Part shown: piece after piece, positions 9,695 to 19,657 of the stretch
Layout: each line of letters begins with the position of its first letter
How positions within the stretch are numbered: the stretch's first letter is position 1
Assembly (NCBI GenBank): GCA_947482555.1
Contig: CANKKB010000005.1
Location: 1-33,379 of the forward strand
Source: Burkholderiaceae bacterium
Lineage (GTDB): Bacteria > Pseudomonadota > Gammaproteobacteria > Burkholderiales > Burkholderiaceae
Direction of reading: 5' to 3'
DNA length: 33,379 nucleotides
The notes under the pieces: generated by a model
The model's input: only the letters and a program-made list of their open reading frames with translations
Told to the model about the DNA's origin: nothing
Databases searched by the model: none
Made by a program: the position numbers and the translations under genes

Positions 9695-10381
9695 TCAGGC
9701 TATCTTTTGTAAAATTTCTGTTAATACCCTAGATTCATAAGTGGGTCGGCGGCCAATTTCTTCAAAGGGTAGCGCTTGGCGGTTCACCCAGAAGGTGTCA
9801 AATCCAAACCACCCAGCGCCCACCACATCCCATGCATTACTAGAAACAAATAAGACTTCCTGCTTAGTCACTGGAAAATGATCTAGTAAAAGTCCGTAAG
9901 TTTGGGGCGCTGTTTTAAACAACCGAGTATCTGCTACTGAAATAATTTTCTCTAGATAAGGAGTAAGGTGATTACTATCGACAGCACTCGCGAGCATCTC
10001 TTTACTGCCATTCGACAGAATTGCACAGCTGATGCCTGCAACTTGGAGGCCCTTTAGCACTTCTATACTTTCAGTAAAGGCCTCTAACTTTGCATACTGG
10101 CCCATTAATTGCGCTTCATTTTCAGGCGTCAGTGGCAAGCCTAAACGTTTACAACTATAGCGCAAGGCCCTTGCTGTAATTTCCCAAAAAGATAAGTAGT
10201 ATTGGCTCCCGGTTGGGTTTGGATCGCTGATGGTGACTAGACGGGTATATTCAATTTGTCGCTCACGCCATTGCTCTGTAAGCTGCTTCCCCTTAGCAGG
10301 GTAAATTACTTCCGCGAGCTGAGCAATCGAATAAACATCAAATAGGGTGCCGTAGGCGTCAAAGGCAATTAATTTATACAT
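9695..10381 (-). CDS. HAD-superfamily haloacid dehalogenase type II
   Basis: MYKLIAFDAYGTLFDVYS; AILSNGS; FVSSNAWDVVGAGWFGFDTFWVNR; start trimmed to MYKL. Confidence 0.9.
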   Translation of the reverse strand: MYKLIAFDAYGTLFDVYSIAQLAEVIYPAKGKQLTEQWRERQIEYTRLVTISDPNPTGSQYYLSFWEITARALRYSCKRLGLPLTPENEAQLMGQYAKLEAFTESIEVLKGLQVAGISCAILSNGSKEMLASAVDSNHLTPYLEKIISVADTRLFKTAPQTYGLLLDHFPVTKQEVLFVSSNAWDVVGAGWFGFDTFWVNRQALPFEEIGRRPTYESRVLTEILQKIA

Positions 10382-10527
10382 TGGCCTATTTTCCTTGAAG
10401 TAGCCCACTAAATGCTATTATTCTCGCCTGAGATCACCATCCTGTGCCCCCATGGGGGGATTAATCAAGCCTATCTTCCCAAGCTAGCCTTCCTTAAGCC
10501 ATCGCTAATATTATTGAGGGCTTTTTT

Positions 10528-10869
10528 ATGGCTGTTGGACAAAACCAAAGAACTAGAAAAAATGATTCTATGCTCACTAAAACTGGGAAACCACGCTTAG
10601 GGCCGCTGAATCACGCACAATTAACTAAGTTAATTGAATCATCAAGCAAGCCTAAAGATAAAAATAAACTCGTACGTGCGCTTGCTAAGCAAAAGCCATC
10701 TGCAGCTACGCTTGCTGCTGCTGCCGCAGCGATTACTGCCGCAACAAATGCAGCCAGTGCTGCCGCTGCAACTGGTGCACTAGCAGCCAGCGCACCAGTT
10801 GCAGAGGCTCCCGCTACGGAAACTGTTGCTCCTGCCGCAGAATTAATACCTATTCCAGCAAGCGAATAA
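10528..10869 (+). CDS. Ala-rich small protein of unknown function
   Basis: KTGKPRLGPLNHAQLTKLIESSSKPKDKNK then a long Ala/Thr-rich tail. Confidence 0.5.
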   Translation: MAVGQNQRTRKNDSMLTKTGKPRLGPLNHAQLTKLIESSSKPKDKNKLVRALAKQKPSAATLAAAAAAITAATNAASAAAATGALAASAPVAEAPATETVAPAAELIPIPASE

Positions 10870-10887
10870 CGATTAAGTTTATTAAAC

Positions 10888-11457
10888 CTAATTACAGGCT
10901 AAATAGGTTTTTGATTTATTGGTCAGCGTGAGTTTTGCAATTTCGAGGAATTGCTGCTGTAGCTCGTTTTTGATATAGCTACTAATAATAAAGTTCGGCA
11001 CAATGGTATTTGGCTCGATAAAACTTTGATAAACAAAATTGCTTCCTGTTTCATCTTGTTTTAAGCGCCAAGTACCCTTAAACATTTTGGCGTCACCGGC
11101 AATTTGCTTAAAGTCTACGCCTCTAAAAGGGAGCTCGGTGTATTCGATGGTTGTTTTGATGGTGACCGAGAAAAATAAAATAGATTCCTTAATGGTGCGA
11201 TTGACGATGGCGACTGTGTCTGATTTACGCGTTTCCTCGGACTCAAGTACGCCAGGAATTTTTTTGGCAGCCGCATAATCAGTTAAATATCGATAGGCAT
11301 CACAATTATTTAATGGGGTCTTAAAGCTGGCATTAATTTCAAATATATCCCCTGTATTGATTACATTCACTTTGACTTGATGATCAAAGCTCTGTGCTAA
11401 AGCAAAATGGCTGATGGGCCATAGTAACGCGATGAAAAGACTAGCAGCGAGCTTCAT
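10888..11457 (-). CDS. SRPBCC (START/polyketide-cyclase-like) secreted protein
   Basis: Signal peptide, then FKTPLNNCDAYRYLTDYAAAKKIPGV and C-terminal helix typical of SRPBCC folds. Confidence 0.6.
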   Translation of the reverse strand: MKLAASLFIALLWPISHFALAQSFDHQVKVNVINTGDIFEINASFKTPLNNCDAYRYLTDYAAAKKIPGVLESEETRKSDTVAIVNRTIKESILFFSVTIKTTIEYTELPFRGVDFKQIAGDAKMFKGTWRLKQDETGSNFVYQSFIEPNTIVPNFIISSYIKNELQQQFLEIAKLTLTNKSKTYLACN

Positions 11458-11830
11458 ATTAAGGGCGCCTAGTGAAAAGTTAATTACTTATGCAATACCA
11501 TATATTTTAGGCAAGAATTTTACTTTCTGCTTAAACTATAAATTTAGTTACAAAGTAAGCTTTAATGCCCACTGGGTTTAGATTTATGCTGGTTTACTAT
11601 CTAATTAATAAATCTTCATTCAGAATAAACATGCGCTTGCCAAGACATCCTCCCATGGGCCCAGAGAAAAATACCCCTGGGGCCCCCTAAAGGAAGGCGA
11701 ATTTGTATTTGCCATTTTGCGGCTTGTTGCGTAGTATTGCGTAACCCCTATTATTATTAGATATTGCTGTTATCAATAGAACGATCTATTTATTAAATCT
11801 GTAGTGAAATAAATTGCGATAAGGAAAAAA

Positions 11831-12394
11831 ATGTCAGATCATAATCAAAAAAATAATTCAGCCGATGAAAATGTTGAAGCACTTTCGCTAGAAAATATCA
11901 TTGAAAAATTTATTTTTAATAGCCGCTGGATTCTTTCGATTTTTTATCTTTTTTTGGTGCTTACCTTAGTTTTAGTGGCAATTAAATTTCTGCATGAGTT
12001 TCAGCATTTTGCGTTTAATTTTTGGGAAGACTCTGAAGCAAAGTTTTTAACTGGCGTGCTTTCGCTGGTTGATAAAACGCTACTAGCAAACTTATTGCTA
12101 TTAGTTATTTTTTCGGGCTATGAGAATTTTGTTTCTGTTATTGGCGTTGCAAGACGTAGCACTGATCGCCCGAAGTGGATGGGTGGAGTAGATTTTGCCA
12201 GCCTAAAGCTGAAGCTGATTGGCTCGATTGTGGCACTGTCTGGCATTAACCTCTTGGCTGCATTTTTAGAAATTGAAACTGCCAATAAGGTTGACTTGGC
12301 TTGGCAAATTGGCTTGCATGTCGTGTTTTTGTTTACCGGCGTATTGTTTGCCCTCTCAGAAAAAATTGCATCGTCTGCCGAAGGTAACCATTAG
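11831..12394 (+). CDS. yqhA: YqhA family membrane protein (UPF0114)
   Basis: ENIIEKFIFNSRWILSIFYLFLVLTLVLVAIKFL; SGYENFVSVIG. Confidence 0.85.
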   Translation: MSDHNQKNNSADENVEALSLENIIEKFIFNSRWILSIFYLFLVLTLVLVAIKFLHEFQHFAFNFWEDSEAKFLTGVLSLVDKTLLANLLLLVIFSGYENFVSVIGVARRSTDRPKWMGGVDFASLKLKLIGSIVALSGINLLAAFLEIETANKVDLAWQIGLHVVFLFTGVLFALSEKIASSAEGNH

Positions 12395-12430
12395 CAAACC
12401 TCTGCTTATTACGCTTAAGAGGCATTTGAC

Positions 12431-13195
12431 TTAGGGTGCGGTATATCCAAACTTTATAAAGAGCGCTTGGGCTTGTGCGCTTTGTAAATATTGATAAATC
12501 TCCTTTGCTAACGGCGTAGGATTTTTCATTAGCACCATGCGCTGTTTTATTGGCTCATATAGCTTGTCATTTATCACGAGATATTGGGTTTCTTTTGTGA
12601 GGGCGGGTGACTGCGCTAAAGAGAGTGCAGTAATACCTAAATCTGCGGCCCCACTCTTAACGTACATCGATGCTAAAGCCACGTTATCTGCAAAGACTAG
12701 CTTGGGTTTTGCCAGCTCCCAAACCCCCATGGCCTTTAAATATTGGACTGCTGCCCTACCGTAAGGAGTAAGTTCTGGTTTAGCTAAGGCTATTTTATTA
12801 GCTTTATTAATTATCTCTATGAGCCCTTCTTTTTCGGGCCTAAGTGAAAGTCCAGATGACTTATTGGTGATTAATACAATTTTGCCTTGTGCATAAACTT
12901 TTCCCTGATCGGCTGTTTTACCTAATTTATATAATTCAAGGGGATATTGCTCATCAGCTGAAATAAATAAATTAAATGGTGCGCCATTTATTATTTGGGT
13001 AGTGAAATTTCCTGATGAGCCATAAATAATTTTTATCTCGTCTAATTTAAGCGTATTGTTAGCCGCAATAATGCTAGCAAACGCTTCCTTTAGATTGGCT
13101 GCAACGGCAATCGTAGTTGTTTGACTCCGTGCAATGCCGCTAATGGCGTATAAAATAATTAAAACTACAATAGCTTTGGCATGTGGTTTAATCAT
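12431..13195 (-). CDS. modA: Molybdate ABC transporter substrate-binding protein
   Basis: TTTIAVAANLKEAF, IIYGSSGNFTTQIINGAPFNLFISADEQYP, KPELTPYGRAAVQYL. Confidence 0.9.
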   Translation of the reverse strand: MIKPHAKAIVVLIILYAISGIARSQTTTIAVAANLKEAFASIIAANNTLKLDEIKIIYGSSGNFTTQIINGAPFNLFISADEQYPLELYKLGKTADQGKVYAQGKIVLITNKSSGLSLRPEKEGLIEIINKANKIALAKPELTPYGRAAVQYLKAMGVWELAKPKLVFADNVALASMYVKSGAADLGITALSLAQSPALTKETQYLVINDKLYEPIKQRMVLMKNPTPLAKEIYQYLQSAQAQALFIKFGYTAP

Positions 13196-13247
13196 TTATG
13201 AAGTATAGTGCCCCTCCTTAATTTAACTAACTAGCCTTGCCTTATTT

Positions 13248-13922
13248 ATGTTTCCAACTTTCATGTCTGTACGGCAAATAATTACCGCCCGATGGCGGTT
13301 AATATTTTCGTGCTTAATGGGGCTATTTGTTGCTTTTTTTTTGCTGCCGGCGCAGACTGTAGATCCTATTTCTCGCTATATTATTGGCTGGAACTTTACT
13401 GCCTGGCTTTTTGTTTTATTAATTACTCATTTAATGTTTAGCGCAAATCATGCCTCTATTCGAGCACGCGCTTTAGTAGAGGATGAAGGGCAATATCTTG
13501 TTTTAGGCATTACCGTTATTGCAACCATTACGGCCATTGCTGCTGTTATTGTTGAGCTTGCCTCAATTACAGAAATTCATGGTAACTCCCGCCTGTTACA
13601 TATTGCTTTAACCATTTCTACTATTCTTGCAACCTGGGTCTTTACACAATTTATATTTGCCTTGTACTACGCGCATTTTTTTTATTTTTCATTAGACAAT
13701 AAAAAAATACAAGAGGGCTTAATTTTTCCTGGAACGCCTCTGCCTGACTATGCTGATTTTTTATACTTTTCCTGCGTGATTGGCACGTCGGCGCAAACTG
13801 CTGATGTTAGTTTTTCTAGTAGCGTATTACGCCGCATTGGAACGGTGCATTGTATTTTGGCATTTTTTTTCAATACTACTATTTTGGCGCTGACGATTAA
13901 TATTGCTTCTGACTTAATTTAG
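13248..13922 (+). CDS. DUF1345-family membrane protein
   Basis: Four or more TM segments, FYFSCVIGTSAQTADVSFSSSVLRRIGTVHCILAFFFNTTILALTIN. Confidence 0.8.
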   Translation: MFPTFMSVRQIITARWRLIFSCLMGLFVAFFLLPAQTVDPISRYIIGWNFTAWLFVLLITHLMFSANHASIRARALVEDEGQYLVLGITVIATITAIAAVIVELASITEIHGNSRLLHIALTISTILATWVFTQFIFALYYAHFFYFSLDNKKIQEGLIFPGTPLPDYADFLYFSCVIGTSAQTADVSFSSSVLRRIGTVHCILAFFFNTTILALTINIASDLI

Positions 13923-13933
13923 GCCGGCCCACC

Positions 13934-14191
13934 TTAATATCTTTGCTTTATTTTCATCATTAAAATACAGAGGGCAAATATCAGAGTCAATCCATTAGCA
14001 ATGATCAACGGCCAGTTTTCCAGAGCAATTCCATAAACAAGCCACAAAGCTACGCCGCTGGCAAAAATGAAATACATTCCCAATGAAATTCCTGCAAGAT
14101 CTTTGGTGCGAAAAGATTTGATTGCTTGCACTAAAAATGCAGCGGTTGTTAAAAAGGCTGCTAAATGCCCTATAAACTCAATATTGATCAT
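13934..14191 (-). CDS. SemiSWEET/PQ-loop (MtN3-like) sugar transporter
   Basis: 85 aa, three TM helices, GHLAAFLTTAAFLVQAIKSFRTKDLAGISLGMYFIF. Confidence 0.85.
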   Translation of the reverse strand: MINIEFIGHLAAFLTTAAFLVQAIKSFRTKDLAGISLGMYFIFASGVALWLVYGIALENWPLIIANGLTLIFALCILMMKIKQRY

Positions 14192-14228
14192 TCTGCTGTT
14201 GATTCTATTACACCGCAGCTTATCAGCC

Positions 14229-14438
14229 TTATGAATTTAATTTTTTGCAGTAATCCTGGCAGTCCGTTAAACAACTATCTGGGTTAGCGCACCAGCTGCG
14301 CATAACTACTCCTTGCTTGCTTGACTTAGACTCATCTAAATTATCAACTTTCGCTATTCGCGTCACTTCTTTTAGACTTCTATCTAATTTAAAGAATTTT
14401 TTTATTTGGTATAAGCTATGCCAGCTTTTATTCATCAT
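14229..14438 (-). CDS. Small Cys-rich protein of unknown function
   Basis: 69 aa with C-terminal CANPDSCLTDCQDYC (CX5CX3CX3C). Confidence 0.5.
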   Translation of the reverse strand: MMNKSWHSLYQIKKFFKLDRSLKEVTRIAKVDNLDESKSSKQGVVMRSWCANPDSCLTDCQDYCKKLNS

Positions 14439-14507
14439 GACCTACTCCTTTCAACTTTTATTTATTGCCTTGAAGTAGTTATTTTCTTCTATTGATCATT
14501 TGATCAT

Positions 14508-14521
14508 TTGATCTAGATCAA
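14508..14521. promoter_or_regulatory. FNR/Anr-like binding site
   Basis: TTGATCTAGATCAA matches TTGAT-N4-ATCAA exactly, ~70 bp upstream of the 14229-14438 start. Confidence 0.6.
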
Positions 14522-14543
14522 AGGATTAGCTTGATTTACAGAA

Positions 14544-15596
14544 TTAGGTTTTTTTAAGCGCTTCTATAGACTTAGTAATTCGTATTAAATAGGTAGCAAA
14601 AGGCAGTGATTGGGCCAACTCAAAGCCGCCCTGAGCTAGCTTGCTGGCTAGCTGCGGGTCGCTCTGCACCCGTCTAATGGCTTTTTCTAGTTCAGCCAAG
14701 TTGCCTACAGGGTAAAACAAACAATTAACTTCGTGTTGCCAGCCAATATGCCTGTAAGGGGCTAGGTCTGCCATCACCACGGGAATTTTCAAATTTGCCG
14801 CCTCTAGCGGCGCCAAGGGGAAGCTCTCATCGCCAGAAGGAAAGCAGAATAAATCGGCATTCGCTAATTCAGTATTTATTTGTTCGTGGGGAACGACACC
14901 AGCCCATTCATGGCAAGGGAGTTTTTGATTCATGTAACTAATAAATTCTGGGCCAAATGTGTTGGCATGCTGTAAATCTCCAATGAACTTACAGGAAATT
15001 GCAGTGTCTTGCGCAATTTTTTCGACTACCTTAGCCAAATCAATTTGTCGTTTTCTTGCATATACAGAACCAACATTGATTACTCGAAAAGTGGAATGCT
15101 TGGTGCCCATCTGCATTTCTTTTGCAGCGAGGCGATTTGGGGAGATGCCATTCGGTATAACAACAACCTTATTTTTTGCTAGGCGATAAATAAAACTGTG
15201 AAAAACATCAAGTTTCTGCCAATCTGTTTGGAAAATAATTAAGTTGAATTTTGCAAAAAGTCGCGTTAAGTCGCCCGCGGTCATGGTTAAATTATCTAGT
15301 AAGGTTTCGCCTTCATGAACCCAAAGGACAACTGGAATACTTGCATTTAGCCTATCGATTTGTGGTGCATCTAATAAAGTATTAATAAGAACTACATCAT
15401 AATTTTGAAGATCTATATTTTTAACTGGATTAATACCATTAACCTTAAACTCTTCTTGATATAAAACTTTCATAGCATCATTGACTGCTGCGTCTACCGC
15501 CCAACCCAATTGATTTACCCAATAATGAATGGTTTTATTCAACATAATTGCCGCGCCATCGGCACCATAGCTGTGGGTTAGAGAGAGGATTTTCAT
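14544..15596 (-). CDS. Glycosyltransferase (GT4-like)
   Basis: FRVINVGSVYARKRQIDL, DLFCFPSGDESFPLAPLEAANLKIPVVMADL. Confidence 0.85.
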   Translation of the reverse strand: MKILSLTHSYGADGAAIMLNKTIHYWVNQLGWAVDAAVNDAMKVLYQEEFKVNGINPVKNIDLQNYDVVLINTLLDAPQIDRLNASIPVVLWVHEGETLLDNLTMTAGDLTRLFAKFNLIIFQTDWQKLDVFHSFIYRLAKNKVVVIPNGISPNRLAAKEMQMGTKHSTFRVINVGSVYARKRQIDLAKVVEKIAQDTAISCKFIGDLQHANTFGPEFISYMNQKLPCHEWAGVVPHEQINTELANADLFCFPSGDESFPLAPLEAANLKIPVVMADLAPYRHIGWQHEVNCLFYPVGNLAELEKAIRRVQSDPQLASKLAQGGFELAQSLPFATYLIRITKSIEALKKT

Positions 15597-17485
15597 TGGC
15601 TTGCTGAAGTTATCCCGATATCAGCTGGGCTTAAATTAGCTCTTGCTTGCTCAATCATTTTACAAAAGACATCTTCTAATTGTGCTGCAAATAATTGGGT
15701 ATCAAATAACGGTAAGTTTATTTTATTAACTAATATTTTTTGTTTTATTTTCTGTATTTTTTCAGGACTGTTCCCATATTCAATTGCTAAAGTTTCGTAG
15801 GTACTTTGATTTTCTGCAATTAACTCTGGCAAGCCAATTGCCTGCAAAAGACTAGCCGATACTCTACCGGGGAAAGTGCTGCCTTGCATTGTCAACAATG
15901 GTAAGCCAGCCCATAAAGCATCACTAGCTGTAGTGTGGGCGTTGCAAGGTGAAGTATCTAAAAATAAATCCGCCTGCTGATGGCGGGCAAGATGCTCGGC
16001 AAGGGGTAAGCGATTCGCAAAAATAAGGCGCGCTGGATCGATGCCCTGCGCCTTAGCTACATTACATAAATTTTCTTTCGCCACTAAATTATCGGCTAGT
16101 AGCCATAAAACGCTACCCTTTACTGTGCGTAATATATTCATCCATGCGGTAAATATTTGTGGGGTAATTTTGTAATTATTGTTAAAACAGCAATAAACAA
16201 AGCCGGCCTCTGGCAAGCCTAATTCAGTTCGTGAAAATTTGCAGTTAGCAATTTTGCGTTTGGCATCATTTGCTTGGTATGAATTTGGCAAGTAAGCGAT
16301 TTTCTCATTATAAAATTGCTTACTAGTAAGCGGTATTACGATGGGATCAGCGACGAGATAATCGATATAGGGGGCTCCTAGAGTTCCTGGAAAACCTAAA
16401 AAATTGACTTGTATCGGACTAGGTTTATAAGCAAAAATACCTTGTCGCCCCTTGCCAAAGTAACCATTTAAATTAACTAATATATCAATATCCATTTGGT
16501 TAATTAATTGCGCTACTTCTAAGTCTGGTAAGTTGCGAATATCAATGATTTGGTCAAATGCATCTTCTATGCGTGCTCGAATTTCACTACTGTCTGCGAC
16601 GCCATTATCAAAAGCAATAATTTCAAACTTTGCTCGATTATGATTTTCATATAGCCCCGTCATTAGAATTGAAGTGGCTTGCTCTCTAAATTCCCCACAA
16701 AGATAGCCAATTCGAATTTTTAACTTATGCTCTTTTTGAATTTTTTCTGCATGGAAGGTTTGGCGAGGATAAAAATCAGCGGCAAATATTTCGGCGCATA
16801 ACTGCAAGTCGCGTTCTGATTCTGAAAAGGCCATTAGTCCAAATGGTTCAGCCACCTTATTACCTGCAAGTAGCCCCCGATGAATTTCGTTATATAGCTC
16901 GCCTAAGCCCGCCCATTCGCAAATAAGCATTTTGTGGTGCAGCAGTATTCCGAGTAAGAAATTTTCTTGTGGCTTTATTTTGTATGCTTGACTATAGGCG
17001 GCTAACGCTTCTTGATATTGTCCTAATTCGCTTAATGTTTTCCCTTTATTAAACCAAGGCTGAATAAAATTTGGCTCAATCTCTATTGCTTTGTCATAGC
17101 AAGCTAAGGCATCGTCGATTTTACCCAAATGATCGAGACATTTTCCATAATTTACCCAGGCATTCACGTTATCAGGCGCTAATTGAGTTGCTTTAAGATG
17201 ATGCTGTAATGCTTCGCGCTCCTGCTGAGAGTCTGACAGGGCTTTGGCTAAGTTGTAATGTAGCTCACTATCATTGGGCGCAATTTTCACTGCTTTTTTA
17301 AAATATTGAATTGCTTCAGTATGTCTTTTTGCTAAACCACACACTACCCCCATTAAATGAAGGGCGGCACTATTTTTAGGTTGCGAGCGAATGCATTGCT
17401 GCAATAAAGATTCCGCACCAATGAGGTTGCCATTTTCCAATGCCATGATGGCTTGATAAAATAGCGGGGGGGTTTGAGGATTCAC
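15593..17485 (-). CDS. TPR protein with O-GlcNAc-transferase (SPINDLY/GT41-like) C-terminal domain
   Basis: N-terminal TPR repeats; RIGYLCGEFREQATS, DILVNLNGYFGKGRQGIFAYKPSPIQVNFLGFPGTLGAPYIDYLVAD, FCCFNNNYKI-like, DLFLDTSPCNAHTTASDALWAGLPLLTMQG. Confidence 0.92.
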   Translation of the reverse strand: MNPQTPPLFYQAIMALENGNLIGAESLLQQCIRSQPKNSAALHLMGVVCGLAKRHTEAIQYFKKAVKIAPNDSELHYNLAKALSDSQQEREALQHHLKATQLAPDNVNAWVNYGKCLDHLGKIDDALACYDKAIEIEPNFIQPWFNKGKTLSELGQYQEALAAYSQAYKIKPQENFLLGILLHHKMLICEWAGLGELYNEIHRGLLAGNKVAEPFGLMAFSESERDLQLCAEIFAADFYPRQTFHAEKIQKEHKLKIRIGYLCGEFREQATSILMTGLYENHNRAKFEIIAFDNGVADSSEIRARIEDAFDQIIDIRNLPDLEVAQLINQMDIDILVNLNGYFGKGRQGIFAYKPSPIQVNFLGFPGTLGAPYIDYLVADPIVIPLTSKQFYNEKIAYLPNSYQANDAKRKIANCKFSRTELGLPEAGFVYCCFNNNYKITPQIFTAWMNILRTVKGSVLWLLADNLVAKENLCNVAKAQGIDPARLIFANRLPLAEHLARHQQADLFLDTSPCNAHTTASDALWAGLPLLTMQGSTFPGRVSASLLQAIGLPELIAENQSTYETLAIEYGNSPEKIQKIKQKILVNKINLPLFDTQLFAAQLEDVFCKMIEQARANLSPADIGITSASQ

Positions 17486-17552
17486 TAATCTATTCGCATC
17501 GATTTTTTTGTCATTATTACAGCTGCTCGCCTTCTTTGGGCTAAAGACGTTA

Positions 17553-17936
17553 TTAAACCAAGGCTAAAGCCTCGATCTCAATTAAAAAACCATGATGCAA
17601 TTCGGGCACGGGAACTACGGCTCGTGCTGGCAGAGCGGCATCAGCCCATTGGGCATAGATTGTATTAAAAAGAGGCCAGTATTTAATATCAGTAATGTAA
17701 ACACGTACCTGTACTAGGTTCTCGATCCTCGAACTGGCTGCTTCTAATGCGGCCTGTAGGTTAATCAATACTTGATTGGCTTGATCTTCAAAGCTAGCGG
17801 AATTCAATTGCTGGCCTGCTGCTGTAATCGGTAGTTGTCCGGAAATAAAGGCCATCCCATTGCTAACCACGACATGGCTGTAATGCCCTCCCGGAGGGGC
17901 CATCGTCTTTGGATTGCAGTACTTAATCTTTGACAT
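17553..17936 (-). CDS. RidA/YER057c/UK114-family protein
   Basis: YSHVVVSNGMAFISGQLPI, NLVQVRVYITDIKYWPLFN, ARAVVPVPELHHGFLIEIEA. Confidence 0.9.
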   Translation of the reverse strand: MSKIKYCNPKTMAPPGGHYSHVVVSNGMAFISGQLPITAAGQQLNSASFEDQANQVLINLQAALEAASSRIENLVQVRVYITDIKYWPLFNTIYAQWADAALPARAVVPVPELHHGFLIEIEALALV

Positions 17937-17942
17937 CAGCAA

Positions 17943-19079
17943 TTACCAGCCATAAAAACGCTCCCATGCGGGGCCAATCACATACTGATCATTAATGGGA
18001 TGGTAGGTAGGAAATTGGGCTCCGGTTGCACAAGCATGATTAGGCAAAATGCGTAATTGTGTACCCACGGGAAAGCGGGATGTGATGGCTTGATCGTTAT
18101 CTGTCTTAACTTGGCTTAAGATGCCGTGCTCCTGATTTGCGGCGATGAGTTGATAACCCTCAATTACGATGCCACTTGCATCGCAAACTTGCCCATATCC
18201 ATAATCAGTTAATTGTTTTTGCGTGCCTCGATCGCGGCTCATTGCCATCCATCCTGCGTCTACAATTGCCCACCCTTTATCTACTTGGTGGCCAATCACA
18301 GTAGTTAAAACACTGAGCGCAATATCGTTTATAGAACATACTCCCACGTTTGACATTACTAAATCATAAAAAACATATACTCCCGCTCTTACTTCAGTTA
18401 CGCCCTCGAGCTGCTGTGCTGATAGTGCAGTGGGGGTTGAGCCAATGCTGACATTGGGGCATGGTAGGCCAGCAGCGCGCAGTCGGCTTGCTGCCAGTAC
18501 ACAAAGATTACGCTCTTGTTCAGCCAACATTTGTAGTGCGGCTGGGGTATTGAGGTCATAACTTGAGCCAGCATGGGTCATTACTCCGCCTAAGGTTTTT
18601 TTATGCCGATTCAAAATGTGGCCAATAGTAATTAATTCTTCGCCCTCGGGCTTCACACCTGAGCGATGACCATCCGTATCAATTTCAATCCAAACTTCAA
18701 AGGGCAATTTATGTGCCGCAGAGTAAGCCATGATGGCAGATGCAGACTCAACACTATCCGCAATAATTTTTAAAGCACATCCCCGCTGTATTAATGCAGC
18801 TGCCTGGTTTAATTTTGGCGCAACCATGCCTACTGCATACAAAATATCGTTGATACCAGCAGCAAAAAATTGCTCCGCTTCTTTAAGGGTGGAGACAGTA
18901 ATCCCTTTAGCCCCAGCAGCAATTTGAGCTTGAGCAATAGCAATACATTTTGTGGTTTTTACATGAGGCCTAAAGGCAACGCCCAAATGATTCATGCGTT
19001 GCTGCATCGTTTGAATATTGTGCGTCATCCGAGTTGTATCGACTAATGCCGCGGGCGTAGTCAGCTCATGGAAGTGCAT
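17943..19079 (-). CDS. DSD1-like PLP enzyme (D-threonine aldolase / D-serine dehydratase-like)
   Basis: TPAALVDTTRMTHNIQTMQQR...FRPHVKTTKC, IEIDTDGHRSGV, LPNHACATGAQFPTYHPI. Confidence 0.9.
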   Translation of the reverse strand: MHFHELTTPAALVDTTRMTHNIQTMQQRMNHLGVAFRPHVKTTKCIAIAQAQIAAGAKGITVSTLKEAEQFFAAGINDILYAVGMVAPKLNQAAALIQRGCALKIIADSVESASAIMAYSAAHKLPFEVWIEIDTDGHRSGVKPEGEELITIGHILNRHKKTLGGVMTHAGSSYDLNTPAALQMLAEQERNLCVLAASRLRAAGLPCPNVSIGSTPTALSAQQLEGVTEVRAGVYVFYDLVMSNVGVCSINDIALSVLTTVIGHQVDKGWAIVDAGWMAMSRDRGTQKQLTDYGYGQVCDASGIVIEGYQLIAANQEHGILSQVKTDNDQAITSRFPVGTQLRILPNHACATGAQFPTYHPINDQYVIGPAWERFYGW

Positions 19080-19639
19080 TATTCAATTTTTTGCTTTAAA
19101 TAGTTGATAACCCAAGCTGCATCGCTATCGCTTGGAAATATAGGGTAGTGCACGGCTTCAATTACGCCATTATTGACAATCAGCGTTACTCGCTTTAATA
19201 AAGTCATTCCTGCAGCAACAAAGGAGGGCATATTTAATGCTTTTTGAAATTGATAATTCATATCGCTCACAATTGGAAAAGGGAGATGCAAGCGCTCGGC
19301 CATTTCTTTTTGATATTCCGGCGTTTGTACGCTAAGGCCCAGTACCGCTGCGTTCAGTGCTTGAAGTTCTTGGTAATGATCTCTAAATGAACAGCTTTGG
19401 GGGGTGCATCCCCTCGCGCCTGGAATTTGATCCCAGCCATCGGGCAGAGCTATATTGGGCTGCCCCGTCATTGGATAACAATAGATGACTAACTTACCTC
19501 CAACCTCGCTTAGTGTAATCGTCTCGCCATTCGTAGCGCTTAATGAGACTGCCGGAAGCCGCATTCCTATTAAATGATTAGTTGCACCGTCATCTTGAGG
19601 AATAGGCAGATCTGCGGGCAGTTGATTGTAGTTAGTCAT
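19079..19639 (-). CDS. Peroxiredoxin/redoxin-domain protein
   Basis: LPAVSLSATNGETITLSEVGGKLVIYCYPMTG...GARGCTPQSCSFRDHYQEL. Confidence 0.85.
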   Translation of the reverse strand: MTNYNQLPADLPIPQDDGATNHLIGMRLPAVSLSATNGETITLSEVGGKLVIYCYPMTGQPNIALPDGWDQIPGARGCTPQSCSFRDHYQELQALNAAVLGLSVQTPEYQKEMAERLHLPFPIVSDMNYQFQKALNMPSFVAAGMTLLKRVTLIVNNGVIEAVHYPIFPSDSDAAWVINYLKQKIE

Positions 19640-19657
19640 GACAAATTTAAATGTAAG

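Noticed and set aside
10447-10458. CCCCCATGGGGG palindrome upstream of the Ala-rich gene
   Set aside because: Single copy with no repeat or associated T tract; insufficient to assign a function.
11640-11700. GC-rich inverted segment (GGGCCC...GGGGCCCC) in the 370-bp gap before yqhA
   Set aside because: Could be a small RNA or terminator, but pairing is ambiguous and there is no second line of evidence.
12431-13195. Possible complete molybdate transport operon
   Set aside because: Only modA is present; neighbours are YqhA and DUF1345-like proteins, with no modB or modC.
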